Program-made: the position numbers and the translations under genes
From: Chaetoceros tenuissimus
Taxonomy: Eukaryota > Bacillariophyta > Thalassiosirophyceae > Chaetocerotales > Chaetocerotaceae
Length of the DNA stretch: 64,000 bases
Assembly: GCA_021927905.1 (NCBI GenBank)
Contig: BLLK01000020.1
Span: forward strand, 2,356,001-2,420,000
Direction: 5' to 3'
Shown: piece after piece, positions 31,300 to 41,083 of the stretch
Layout: every line of letters starts with the position of its first letter
Numbering within the stretch: the stretch's first letter is position 1
Notes under the pieces: generated by a model
Seen by the model: the letters and a program-made list of their open reading frames with translations, nothing else
What the model was told of the DNA's origin: nothing
The model's database searches: none

Positions 31300-33723
31300 C
31301 TATCGAGATATTGTGTTCAACATCAACTCTCGTAAACATACTGTAGCATAGGATCCCTTTGGAAGAGAGAAACGAAATCTTGCAGATGATACACAGTCAG
31401 AGCTATCACCATCTGTTTCAATTCTTTGCCATGTCAAATCATCGCATTTAACAACAATGTGTCGGTAGCTACCCTTGGCAGTTGCTTCTGGAACAGCGTC
31501 TTTCTTGAACTTAATGTCATCCTTCTCTAAAAGTGCCTGCATAAAAGTTCCTAACTCATTGCTTGGGTAAATAACGTTGTAACCAACTAAAGGTAGCACG
31601 ATATCAGTAATTGATACAGTAGAGATGTCATCCACAACTTTTATCTCATTTGTGTCACAATCCTTGTACAAATCTCCTATAATTGGGCGATATCCAAATC
31701 TTTGAATACGTTCTGTCACAGCTTTGTTCCAGACATAGGATTGGTATGCATTTATCCAAAATGTTCTGACCGAAAAATTGAGACACTTGATTGCTTCAAG
31801 GGGTCTCTCTAGACCATATCTCTTTAGTCCCTTCAACACAATCTTTTCTCTACTATTTGTCATAAAGCTTGGTAGAACGGATAAAGTTTTATCCACGTCT
31901 TTGTTGGAGGTAAAATACAAATTTCGAACATTTCTCACTTCTTCACTCTCTGCAAATTGACCATCTTTAGTTCTGTTTCTACCCTTCATTAATAGATCTA
32001 TCGCTCCAGTGAAATCATTCTTTAGCATCATGCGACCAATTTCATAAGATCGCACACCTATACAGTCTCTATTACCTGCTTCTCCAACTCTTTGTTCTCC
32101 AAAAAAGTTCACAAACCCATTTTTCTTCAGAGCTGCTACTCTATCTGAGATACACTGTTCATTGCAGTCTACAAATCTCTCGTACTCTTTGCCTTCAATT
32201 ACTTTTTTCTCAACGCATTTGAGATCCCGGACTACAATCTCAAAATTATTACCCTTCAAATCACCAATGTTCAATGATTTGTTTATGGTTCTGAAAGACC
32301 CAAGCTCGATATTGTATCTCTCAAGTCTATCATTAGCTTTTCTAGCTCGGTCGATATTAATATCTCGTAACGTACAATATTGATAAGTAATGGCCTGCAT
32401 GTCTTTAATGCCTGCTAGACCGATATCTGTTTGCTGACACTTTAAACAAGAAGTAAGATTATTGATCATTGAGAGATGTTCTTGCTGAACCTTCTTGATA
32501 ACACATGACGTATATATTGTAGGACTAGATCCTTTCTTCTGCCTTTTTCGAGCCTTGTGTATCGCATTTCGTGACCAAGACACGAGAATACATGTTGTTT
32601 TAGAATCATTGATTTCGTCATAGACGAAGTCTGACTGTGTTTCTGTTTGTAAATCGCGACAACACTTTGTTACACAGTGGTGCACACTTTTCCTCTCACT
32701 TCTCTCAATTGTAGGTTTCAATACAAGATTTACCTTTCTAGACGAGTCTGATGCATTTCTATCAAATGTCTTCCTCTCATCTCTATTCTTTCTTTTCTTT
32801 CCACTTTTCTTTTGATTTGTAGTTGTTATTAAATCTTCATCCTTGATTCCTTCATTACGCAACATATACAATAAAGGCAGATCTCTTTCTGGGAACAGTA
32901 AATATGGTACAAGATCAAAGAAAGTAGGGTCCACCTCAACTTTTAGAAATCTGTTTGCCTTATCTGAGAAGTCGATCGTCTTTATCTCACAATTTTTTTC
33001 TGCTTCCTTTATGCTGTCTTCCACACCTAAACTACAGCTCATCAAAAGGGGGAAAGCAAGTTTTAATGTCTGATGAAATGCAACTCTATTCAAATGTTCT
33101 CCAAATCGATTGCTATGATCCATTCCTTTCAGTTTCACAATACATATATCTACAATGGGAGGAATAATTACTGATTCTTTCATTTGTCCGTCACATTTCC
33201 CAAGACCTTGCTTTGCATTCTCGTACATCGCCTCGATTTGTTGGAATATCTCAGTACCATCTATTTTTTCATCCATAAGACAATGTTCCAATAAATACCT
33301 AACAACTTTTTCGGCACTTTCTTCTTCTATAACATTCTTTTCTTCTTTCGAGACTGCAACGTCCTTTTCTTCTTCAGTTTTCTCATCATTCATCTCTTTT
33401 GCTTCAATTTTGTTGGTACTATTCAGTTCTTGTTTTGTTTCATTGGTGTCCTGTAATGGTATTTCTTGATTTGTTAAATCGGCAATCAATCCAGTATGTT
33501 CTTGTATTTCCCGCACAATAAAGTCCTCTGGACTACACTTTAGTTTGCCTACAATTTCTCCTGTTCTGATAATACTACCATCATCAATCCTAACCGAATT
33601 ATCCATTTCCGAAGTACATCGTGACGCGAAAACTTCACCTATGCCGATTGTAGAAAAATTGAAATCATTGTTCACTAGAGACCAACCGTCTTCATCTTTA
33701 TGAGTTCCCTTCAAAGATGTCAT
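31300..33723 (-). CDS. PUS7: tRNA/mRNA pseudouridine synthase PUS7 (TruD family)
   Basis: 807 residues from the first ATG (33723). TruD-family motifs are present: GLAGIKDMQAITYQ (about residue 437) with the catalytic Asp after Lys, and GFVNFFGEQRVGEAGN (about 537). A helical TRUD insertion and C-terminal RxxVVKCDD-type segment follow, as in eukaryotic PUS7. In yeast and animals Pus7 makes pseudouridine at tRNA position 13, in pre-tRNA-Tyr, snRNA and mRNA. The N-terminal 100 residues begin with the family DFIVREIQEHTGL element; an acidic insert (Glu/Lys-rich) interrupts it. It converges with the coiled-coil gene (59 bp between stops). Confidence 0.93.
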   Translation of the reverse strand: MTSLKGTHKDEDGWSLVNNDFNFSTIGIGEVFASRCTSEMDNSVRIDDGSIIRTGEIVGKLKCSPEDFIVREIQEHTGLIADLTNQEIPLQDTNETKQELNSTNKIEAKEMNDEKTEEEKDVAVSKEEKNVIEEESAEKVVRYLLEHCLMDEKIDGTEIFQQIEAMYENAKQGLGKCDGQMKESVIIPPIVDICIVKLKGMDHSNRFGEHLNRVAFHQTLKLAFPLLMSCSLGVEDSIKEAEKNCEIKTIDFSDKANRFLKVEVDPTFFDLVPYLLFPERDLPLLYMLRNEGIKDEDLITTTNQKKSGKKRKNRDERKTFDRNASDSSRKVNLVLKPTIERSERKSVHHCVTKCCRDLQTETQSDFVYDEINDSKTTCILVSWSRNAIHKARKRQKKGSSPTIYTSCVIKKVQQEHLSMINNLTSCLKCQQTDIGLAGIKDMQAITYQYCTLRDINIDRARKANDRLERYNIELGSFRTINKSLNIGDLKGNNFEIVVRDLKCVEKKVIEGKEYERFVDCNEQCISDRVAALKKNGFVNFFGEQRVGEAGNRDCIGVRSYEIGRMMLKNDFTGAIDLLMKGRNRTKDGQFAESEEVRNVRNLYFTSNKDVDKTLSVLPSFMTNSREKIVLKGLKRYGLERPLEAIKCLNFSVRTFWINAYQSYVWNKAVTERIQRFGYRPIIGDLYKDCDTNEIKVVDDISTVSITDIVLPLVGYNVIYPSNELGTFMQALLEKDDIKFKKDAVPEATAKGSYRHIVVKCDDLTWQRIETDGDSSDCVSSARFRFSLPKGSYATVCLRELMLNTISR

Positions 33724-34019
33724 CCTATCGAGTGAATTCAGCACTCCTCTGTTTTATTTTGTGAAGTATCGTATGTAGAGGGGATTGAAGTTAACTTCAT
33801 TTTCTGTTCGAGGAGATGATGAAGCCAAGATGAGACTAAGTCGGAAGTAGGGTAGGGGTATTAAATTCATCTTCCAAACAATTTCAAATTAACCTTCTTC
33901 GTCTGTCGTAGCCCGTGTCATCAACAATTCACATCATTGGCTCATTTTTCATTTCATAATGAGTCTGTTTAGTTACATATTCTCTTTCTATGCACCTGAA
34001 GTACTGTATTTTTTGAGTG

Positions 34020-35297
34020 ATGTATGCCTCTACTATACTCCTTCTTTCAATTACAGTGCTTTGTGTTCCAGCAGTTGCCTTCGTTTCGACAAATCATATA
34101 AAAGTAGCATCTTCATCCGGGGCAATATTTCATACTAGATACAAAAGTTTTGAAAGAAATGTGTGCCTTGGTATGCAAGTTTGGTATGATTCAAGATATC
34201 TTGAAGATAACAAAGCTTTAGATGTGGACAGTTTATGTCAAGATCCAGATGTTCTCTTCTCAACAAAAGACTCCAAAACTTTTACAGGCTTGTCTGAAAA
34301 TTACAGAATCTTCCAGGTTCACGAAACGGATCAATCACCATTAGTTGAAGATACCGAAACTAAAAGAAGAATTGGTACAATTATAAATATTGAAGATCCT
34401 AAAGGTCAAGAAGAAGCAATGGCTACTTTAGGGTCTGTTGAATGGCTTGTCGTGGAATGCCATAGCGACTCCTGGCAAATGATTCCTGCAGAAAATTTGA
34501 TTGCTGCAGCACAAGCTAGTGGCACAAAGTTAGCTTTTTGTGTTGACGATGTTTCAAATGTTGGAGGTCTCGCAAGAGCTTTAGAACTAGGGGTTGATGC
34601 TTTATGTGTGAATGCAGCTGTCGCGACCAAGGAACTGTGGGATTCAGTCTTTGAAGCGCGACAGGAGAGGCAAGTCTATGACGAACAAGTCAAAGAAGTT
34701 ACAGATGAATCAAATCCTCGTGTAGAAGATGGAATCTGCTGGAGACGTTCAACTCAGAGCACAATGCTTGCAGATAGAGTTTGCGTAGATTTCGTACAGA
34801 ATTTATTGCCTGAAGAAGGTTGCTGGATAGGATCCTCAGCAAAGATTAATGTATTGGTTTTATCTGAAGCGGCAGTATCACAATATGTCCCTTCTCGCAA
34901 ATTTCGTGTGAATGCTGGACCTGTCCATTCATACATAGTAATGCATAACAAAACCACAAAATATTTATCTGAATTAGAAGCTGGAGATCTTGTAGAGGTA
35001 CATAATTCAAAGACTGGCATATCTAGAGGTCTTGCCGTTGGACGTCTTAAACAAGAATTGCGCCCATGTGTATTGCTCGAATTAGAAAGCGAAGATGAAT
35101 CTCAAAGAGGACAGATATTCCTTCAGCAAGCTGAAACTGTAAGACTTGCTCAACCAACTGGTGAGTTCATTAGAGTCACTGAACTCCAGTCACAAGCAAA
35201 GAAAAACATGCAAAGTATTAGTAGAATACTTCTTCGATTAACAACCGCGGGCACTCACGTCGGCAAAGCATATTCCGGATCTGTAAATGAAAAATAA
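34020..35297 (+). CDS. Archaeal-type 3-dehydroquinate synthase (DHQS II family), organelle-targeted
   Basis: 425 residues from ATG 34020. The N-terminus is a signal peptide ending VPAVAFVS, an ASAFAP-like plastid motif. The body matches the DHQ synthase II family (PF01959): an N-terminal region with VEWLVVECHSD and KLAFCVDD, and the diagnostic C-terminal blocks FRVNAGPVHSY, LSELEAGDLVEV, VGRLKQELRPCVLLE and QQAETVRLAQP. In methanogens this NAD-dependent enzyme makes 3-dehydroquinate from an amino-dideoxy-ketoheptose, bypassing AroB. Homologues in plants and cyanobacteria are of unproven function. The usual eukaryotic shikimate route uses AroB, so a different or additional role is possible. 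It is divergent from PUS7. Confidence 0.85.
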   Translation: MYASTILLLSITVLCVPAVAFVSTNHIKVASSSGAIFHTRYKSFERNVCLGMQVWYDSRYLEDNKALDVDSLCQDPDVLFSTKDSKTFTGLSENYRIFQVHETDQSPLVEDTETKRRIGTIINIEDPKGQEEAMATLGSVEWLVVECHSDSWQMIPAENLIAAAQASGTKLAFCVDDVSNVGGLARALELGVDALCVNAAVATKELWDSVFEARQERQVYDEQVKEVTDESNPRVEDGICWRRSTQSTMLADRVCVDFVQNLLPEEGCWIGSSAKINVLVLSEAAVSQYVPSRKFRVNAGPVHSYIVMHNKTTKYLSELEAGDLVEVHNSKTGISRGLAVGRLKQELRPCVLLELESEDESQRGQIFLQQAETVRLAQPTGEFIRVTELQSQAKKNMQSISRILLRLTTAGTHVGKAYSGSVNEK

Positions 35298-35346
35298 GCA
35301 GTTCTTGTAAACTAAAAAATACACCTTGATGAAAGTAATGACAGGT

Positions 35347-36897
35347 CTATTTATTTTTGCGAAATAAAGATCTAATTCTTCGCAAAATACGACTTCGTCG
35401 TGATACATGAACATTCTCTCCTTCTGGATCTTCATTTTGTAGTATATCTTCTGATTTCAGCTTTTCCAAAAATTCCTCATTTTTCGCGGCAACACTTTGG
35501 TTCTCAATGCTCTTCTCACTTCGAAGAATTTCTGCCCAAGTCTGAGTCTCTGTGTTTTCTTCAGCCATAGTATTTGATTCATCTATTTCAATGTTTGTAA
35601 GTTCGTAGATTCTAGTGTTTGCATTTAGAAGCTCAATCTGAAGAGCATCGATTGTTTGTGCCATAACTTCAGCTTGCTCATAGGACGCTTCTTTTGCAGC
35701 TCTCAGATCCTCTGATAGCTTTTCTATGCTTTCTTTCAACTCTTCATTTTCAATAGAGATGTCATCGACAGTTTTCTGTGAACGCTTCAATTTCTTTTTC
35801 AACTTCATTTCTCTTTCTTCAGCTTGTCTTACCGCTGCTGTCGCTATCTCTAACGATTCTTTACTTAGTTGCTTAGCAAGCTCTTCCTTCTCCATGATTT
35901 TGGCCTCTGATGTGGACTGCAATGACTTCAACTCGCTTGATGTATTTTCTAATTGCTTCTCTACAGAAGTCTTTTCTTGTTCCAGCTTTTCAACCTTTGT
36001 TTGTAAGTTATTATCTAGATTTGCCATGTTATTGATTTCATTTTCCAACTCCTCTCTTCGACTCTTCCACTTATCTCCTAGGTCCTTGAGTTGAGTCTTG
36101 AGCTGCACGTTTTGCGCTGTTAAGCTTTCAACTTGCTCAGATAATGTTTCCAATTCTTTCAGAGATAAGTTCTGGTCTAAATCAGCTGCATCTTGCTTGG
36201 CTAGAGTATCACTCATATTTTGTGCCTGTTCATCAAGGGCTTGCTCAAGTTCTTTAATCTTTTCATTCAATTCCAAAATTAAAGATTCCTCAGATTCCAG
36301 GTCCTTGTTCAAGGATGAAATGTCGTTTTCATTTGCAATAGATTTTTCCTCGTAGTCTTTTAGTTTTTCTTCAAGTTTTGCAATATCACTAATCAAGATT
36401 TCATTCTCTTGTTTGCTTTGTAGCATTTTTGAATGAGCTATACGCAATGCCTTTTCATAGTCTTCTTTTGTCTTGAAAGTTCCTTCAGAATTGCTCTCTA
36501 CTGTTGTTGATGAATTCTTTTCTTGTTCCAATTGCTCAATCAATTTCTTATTTGATGCTTGCAACTTCTTCACTACATCTTGCAATATTTCCAACTTTTG
36601 ACTCAGACTCTCAGATTCCTTTTTCTTGATGAGCAGAGTTTGCTGTAATATTTCCGATCGAGTTTTATATTTCTTCAAGTCCATTTCAGCATTCTTTGAT
36701 AGTCGACTTAATTGCAACCTACTCGCAATCCTTTGACTGTTGAGAAATTCATGAGTGTGTCCATATTTTTGTGTGTGGTATCTTTGTACAGGGGTTACAA
36801 AAGATAGGCAACTGTTAATGTTAAGGGATTGCAAAAGACCTAGGAAAAATATGAGTGAAGAACTTCTTCGACTTCGTAGCCGAATCATCATCGACAT
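35347..36897 (-). CDS. Plastid-targeted long coiled-coil protein
   Basis: 516 residues. A signal peptide (SLIFFLGLLQSLNINSCLS) leads into SFVTPVQ, an ASAFAP-like motif with Phe. Nearly the whole remainder (about 65-440) is Glu/Lys/Leu heptad sequence with few Pro, a long parallel coiled coil. The C-terminal 15 residues are strongly basic (RRSRILRRIRSLFRKNK). Such proteins act as plastid tethers, division factors or nucleoid/thylakoid organisers, but no family is recognisable. The basic tail could bind DNA or membrane. Its stop is 49 bp from that of the DHQS gene. Confidence 0.75.
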   Translation of the reverse strand: MSMMIRLRSRRSSSLIFFLGLLQSLNINSCLSFVTPVQRYHTQKYGHTHEFLNSQRIASRLQLSRLSKNAEMDLKKYKTRSEILQQTLLIKKKESESLSQKLEILQDVVKKLQASNKKLIEQLEQEKNSSTTVESNSEGTFKTKEDYEKALRIAHSKMLQSKQENEILISDIAKLEEKLKDYEEKSIANENDISSLNKDLESEESLILELNEKIKELEQALDEQAQNMSDTLAKQDAADLDQNLSLKELETLSEQVESLTAQNVQLKTQLKDLGDKWKSRREELENEINNMANLDNNLQTKVEKLEQEKTSVEKQLENTSSELKSLQSTSEAKIMEKEELAKQLSKESLEIATAAVRQAEEREMKLKKKLKRSQKTVDDISIENEELKESIEKLSEDLRAAKEASYEQAEVMAQTIDALQIELLNANTRIYELTNIEIDESNTMAEENTETQTWAEILRSEKSIENQSVAAKNEEFLEKLKSEDILQNEDPEGENVHVSRRSRILRRIRSLFRKNK

Positions 36898-37238
36898 TGC
36901 CAGATGCAGAATATGTTAATGGGAGTCTATGGAGTAAAGCTTACTACCTATGCACACTAAGGATGACAGTAAAATGTAGACAGTAGAGGTATGTTTGATG
37001 ACACCAATATTCATAAGTATGAATGTATGTTTTGTTGGTCAATATAATAACGTCCCTCTGCGAGAGAGAGGTCGTCGTCACTTTTGCCAATGACGAGCTA
37101 TTGGAGCCAATTTAGTCTGAAGATGTAAGAGTAAGATCAAAGTTATAATTATAACGATCCTTTCAACAACCTATTATACGCAAACACACCAAATAAAAGT
37201 TTAACCTTCAATACTCCTTACTAAAGCTATATTTTTCA
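36898..37238. other. Intergenic region between two minus-strand genes
   Basis: 341 bp. A short GA-repeat (37064-37073) is followed by GTCGTCGTCAC and, about 15 bp on, TGACGAGC, giving an imperfect inverted arrangement. No gene is seen. Confidence 0.5.
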
Positions 37239-38078
37239 TCAACATTGATTTCCCCTCTCAACAAAGGCAGCGTAGCTACAAGTTAAAACATGGTCCCTTC
37301 CAAAACAAGAGATTCCATGAATATACTGACCCCAACAAATAGCTTGAAAAACTTGACTCCACCAGTCATCTCTCGAGAATAGCATTCCAAGCAACCAGAA
37401 ATAGTAGTAGTGGTGTAGATGAAATGAGTCCTGTAATGCTGAAGGTAACAAGAAGCAAAGGATCAAGAATACAATTTCGACTGTTTTTGAAACAAAAGTT
37501 CCATCTTCAATTGATTGGTAAATATGCATAGTAACAATTGCTACGACGACTCCTAATATTAGCCCAGCGCAAAGATGGAGCTCCCATGGCCAATTTGTTA
37601 TGCTTGAAGAAGAGAGTGAATGTTGGAAAAACTCCACTTCGGACAAGGCCAATGTTCCACAGGTCGAAAGTATCATTGGTACAAGAAACAAGCAGTTATC
37701 GATTCCTCTCTTTTCTAGAACTCGTCCCAATGTTGCAAATACAATCGAGTCCATAATGATTGCTGCGTAGTCAAAAGCGAAAAAGTCGCTTAGTGTATAC
37801 CGTTTGTCATGCTCCAAATCTAGACTCCTAACAATTGGATGAAAGATAATGATTGCAAGTACAGTGACCATGATGAATTTGAGACCCCTCATTCTCTCTA
37901 CCGACAAATATCTTGGGCAAAAGTCATCTCTAAGAAGATTCTTGACGAGAAATGTTTCATCTCGGCTAGAATCGTCATCTTCCTCTTCAGTAAGAGTAGC
38001 AGTAATATCGACCTTTTCGTCATTGTTGGAAGAGTTGCAACTCTCAATATCAAATTCTTCAAATTCGACGTTAGTCAT
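37239..38078 (-). CDS. Multi-pass membrane protein, unrecognised
   Basis: 279 residues. An acidic cytosolic N-terminus (about 1-60, EEEDDDSS) is followed by about six hydrophobic segments (around residues 66-85, 100-118, 128-146, 165-185, 198-215 and 225-240). Aromatic and His-rich loops (HLHHYYYFW) lie near the C-terminus, which ends with several Cys. No transporter or enzyme signature is evident. It could be a small diatom-specific membrane family; function unknown. Confidence 0.7.
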   Translation of the reverse strand: MTNVEFEEFDIESCNSSNNDEKVDITATLTEEEDDDSSRDETFLVKNLLRDDFCPRYLSVERMRGLKFIMVTVLAIIIFHPIVRSLDLEHDKRYTLSDFFAFDYAAIIMDSIVFATLGRVLEKRGIDNCLFLVPMILSTCGTLALSEVEFFQHSLSSSSITNWPWELHLCAGLILGVVVAIVTMHIYQSIEDGTFVSKTVEIVFLILCFLLPSALQDSFHLHHYYYFWLLGMLFSRDDWWSQVFQAICWGQYIHGISCFGRDHVLTCSYAAFVERGNQC

Positions 38079-38301
38079 TGTTTTCCAAATAAGTCTAGCA
38101 AAGAATTAGTTCTTAGTCCTCTTTTTTGTTTTTATGGAAGAAGGTAGATAGTGTGAATATGATTCGATTCGCAAGGTATTTCGAATATTTTCAAAAATCT
38201 ATACAGTACATTGCTAAACAAATGCATCAGCAAAACAAATGCTCCAAATGAGTTTATATTATTATAACGTTATTTTATATACATTCACATTCAGATCATA
38301 T

Positions 38302-38826
38302 TTAATTACTCTCTGCAGCAAGCTTCTTTGCACCAAGCACAATTCTGTCCAACATCCAACAAAGATGTCTTTTGTTTTCTATCCGACTAGCAAATTGATT
38401 ACTGGTCAATTTCAATTCACCCAACTCGTGATCAAATCGAGTTCCAACTATTTGATGAAATATTTCCTTTTCGATATCAGACTCTAGTGGTAGATGGTGC
38501 ATTTTTACTTGCAGAATAACTTTGTATTCATTAGGTTGCACATATGGTGCTAGTTGAAGACGGTCATAGCAAGTGGTCTTGAATTTCAATACTGTTTCTG
38601 GAATGCCACATTTAAGCATTGGCACGTCAGTTTCCGATGGTGCTACCACAGTAATCTTTGATGCATTGTTAGACTTCATCATTTCAAATAGATCATTGTA
38701 TGGTGATACGTAATTTGATGTTGATTGTGGAGCTGTTGAAAAGGTGCGTGAACTCAATGCAGCTGCCGATGAGCTGCCTCTAGCTGCTTGTCTGCGTACC
38801 ATTGCTGATATAGTATTTATAATCAT
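38302..38826 (-). CDS. Probable mitochondrial ribosomal protein mS35 (MRP-S28 family)
   Basis: 174 residues from the first ATG (38826); the open frame reaches further upstream without ATG. The N-terminus is Arg/Ser/Ala-rich with no acidic residues (VRRQAARGSSSAAALSSRTF), a typical mitochondrial presequence. The core has KVILQVKMHHLPLESD and then VGTRFDHELGELKLTSNQF, SRIENKRHL, which match the mS35 pattern of a strand, a GxRYDPETDxLTLT block and a following helix. The short length and match by eye only make the family call moderate. It would sit in the mitoribosomal small subunit. Confidence 0.6.
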   Translation of the reverse strand: MIINTISAMVRRQAARGSSSAAALSSRTFSTAPQSTSNYVSPYNDLFEMMKSNNASKITVVAPSETDVPMLKCGIPETVLKFKTTCYDRLQLAPYVQPNEYKVILQVKMHHLPLESDIEKEIFHQIVGTRFDHELGELKLTSNQFASRIENKRHLCWMLDRIVLGAKKLAAESN

Positions 38827-39193
38827 GTTTATATGTGCAGCTTTTGGGAAGGAAAGTAAATGTAGAGTGTGAACTTGATGTGTATTGGATGTTATCAAAG
38901 AGAAGCAATGTTGTGTGTCAGTCTGATGTTGTTTTTTGCACCTCTTTTCGCCAACATGTGGTTTGCATTGATTGGGTATATAAGTATACAAAAAAGAAGG
39001 AAAGAGAAGAGAGAGAGAGTATTAATGAAAACAATGACGAACGAAGCCATCACGCGGCAGTTGATAAAAAGGTCCAGTACGAAGTATGACAGTACTATAT
39101 TGAATGCAAATTGATATATCTAAAACATGAATATTTATTTACAGTTACATCATGAGGTACATTTTACACTTTAGTGCATTGAACATGGATATT
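38827..39193. other. Intergenic region upstream of the mS35-like gene
   Basis: 367 bp with a purine-rich GAAGGAAAGAGAAGAGAGAG stretch at about 38994-39019. No gene is supported. Confidence 0.5.
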
Positions 39194-40320
39194 TTAATCT
39201 CTTTCTTGATCTAAATAAGCTCTCATTCTGCTTTGATAATTTCTTCGGAAACGATTTCGAATAGATTTCATACAAAGCGTGCCCATGAGAAAATAGAGAC
39301 AACCACATCCAATGATCCACCAGCTAACCAAAGAAACAATTAAAGAAGCGCGTACAGAATCCCAGTATCCATCTTCAAAATCTTTTACTTTTAAAGTCCC
39401 GTTTGCAATTAATGCAAGATGCTGCTCTTTCGCAACAACTCCTGGAAATAGAAGAGTTAGAATTTATAATAAGTTTCGTTGCAAGTCAGATACAATTCTA
39501 TCACACGCGCTCATACATAATCATGCGACTTACCGAGAAATGTGTACAAAAATCCCTTCAAAATCCAGTTGTTGAGACTAGAAGTTACCCATTCCAACTC
39601 CGCTAACAAAAAGAAAATACAAAAGAATGTAAAGTATCCACGAAGCACCAAATCTAATACATCTTTTTGCTGGATTGTCCCTTGATTCAACAAAATTGCC
39701 ATAGGTACAACTTCTAAAGCAATCATACATAGAATTGCCAATACAGAAGCAATTTGTACCAGAATAAAGAATGAGTGACAGCAATTTCTTCTTGGCTTCA
39801 CTGATAATTCAACATCACTTTCATCATCCGATTCATATCTATATTTTTGTTTTCTCCTCCGTCTATTGCTTTTCTTGAGAGACGTTCTTTCATCCGGCTC
39901 TTCATGCCAATTTGCTTCTTCATCTGTTTCTTCCTCTTCGGATGATTCTTCTTCTTCAGATGACTCTTCCTCTTCTGATGATTCTTCATCGTCTTCTTCA
40001 TCTTCTTCTGTCACCTTTTCTTCAGCCCATGAGACATCTGGAACACGCACAGGTGTATTGCTCGTACCATAATCTACTTCTGCACTTCGTTCCGCAGAAG
40101 ATACCGACTGCCCACCATAGGATGAAGTCTTTTGAATGGTAGACTTTGCAATAGGTGCTGATTCTGCTGTTCCTCCCATTACGTTTCTTTTATATAGTGA
40201 GATATTATTATTTCATGAAATACATGTGAGAAAGAAAACCCCAATGACTTACTCGTCTTTGAGCCAAGATGGAACTGATTCCTCCTGCTCTTCCGAATCC
40301 ATATGACTGCTCCTATACAT
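39194..40320 (-). CDS. Acidic membrane protein with SSEEEE repeats (three exons)
   Basis: Exons 40320-40253, 40186-39534 and 39441-39194 are joined by introns of 66 nt (GTAAGT donor, TAAAAG acceptor) and 92 nt (GTAAGT donor, TTTCCAG acceptor); phases agree and give 322 residues. Taking only the middle exon would lose both an N-terminus (MYRSSHMDSEEQEES) and the last membrane segment. A second start at 40302 is possible. The first half is acidic with three SSEEEE repeats, then basic (SNRRRRKQK). About three transmembrane helices follow (FFILVQIASVLAILCMI; YFTFFCIFFLLAEL; ASLIVSLVSWWIIGCGCL), ending in a basic tail. The family is unrecognised; no KKXX or other sorting signal stands out. Confidence 0.72.
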
Positions 40321-40534
40321 TTTCAATTGAGACTCGGTGTATGAACTCAAACTACTTAGTCAGCTCAAGATCATAGGAATACGAGCACAATCACTGATGG
40401 AAGAATCAAAGGTGAATGGTGAAAAGGTGAAATCGACGTTGGAATTCTCATCGTTGTTTAAAACTGAAGCTTATCTTAGCTAGCTACATAACTTATGCCA
40501 TTACATAGCCACCATAGATTCGTCTTGAAAAATT

Positions 40535-40552
40535 GGTCTCAAATTTGAGACC
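40535..40552. repeat. 18-bp perfect palindrome
   Basis: GGTCTCAAATTTGAGACC is identical to its reverse complement. It lies about 215 bp upstream of the start of the acidic membrane-protein gene on the minus strand. It could bind a dimeric factor; nothing else identifies it. Confidence 0.8.
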
Positions 40553-40676
40553 ACATAGTTTTGTTATGATGTTGTGTTGTTGTTGTTGACGTGTTGCACT
40601 AACACCACTAGCGAGCTAGACTGGTATTATCTTTTGTTTCACTACTAAAAAATGGGCATGTGAAAATGTATCTCTT

Positions 40677-40913
40677 TCAATTACCGCGCATGTTCAAGCC
40701 TTGTTGTTTTAGGCGATTTCGATAGGAAGGCCTTTCAAAAATGAGATACTGATCTTCCTTTGTCAACATACGCAAAATGAAAGTGGAAATAGAGATTTTG
40801 GGAGCTAAGTAAGGGATATATGGAAAGACTGCAGAAAAAGAATGAAGATGATTTGAAAGGTCAACTTTGATCTTTAGAAGGTACGAGAATTTTCGTATTT
40901 TGTCTGCCGTCAT
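40677..40913 (-). CDS. Possible small hypothetical protein (78 residues)
   Basis: The frame starts at an ATG in a good context (CACAATGA) and encodes a basic, protein-like sequence (ending ERPSYRNRLKQQ then a short tail). A competing model removes a GTACCT...TTTTTCTGCAG segment (56 nt) and gives a 40-residue product. It may also be part of the candidate gene just upstream. No homology is apparent, so the call is weak. Confidence 0.25.
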   Translation of the reverse strand: MTADKIRKFSYLLKIKVDLSNHLHSFSAVFPYIPYLAPKISISTFILRMLTKEDQYLIFERPSYRNRLKQQGLNMRGN

Positions 40914-41083
40914 TGTGCTACTTTTTAGAGAAAAACGGAAGCTTTATTTCCAAATTCAAGGTATAATAGAAATCTTATATACAAGATGAAGGTTTAGTTT
41001 CCTGCAAACTAAAAATTTATCGTGCGAATGAGGAAAAGATGTATGTATTTCACTGTTGATATGTATGAAAATGCTTCCAACAT

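Larger units (their letters stand above)
40321..41083. other. Intergenic region with a palindrome and a weak small gene candidate
   Basis: 763 bp. It holds an 18-bp perfect palindrome at 40535-40552, a TGACGT at 40587-40592 inside a GTT-repeat, and the weak small frame at 40677-40913 listed separately. Confidence 0.5.
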
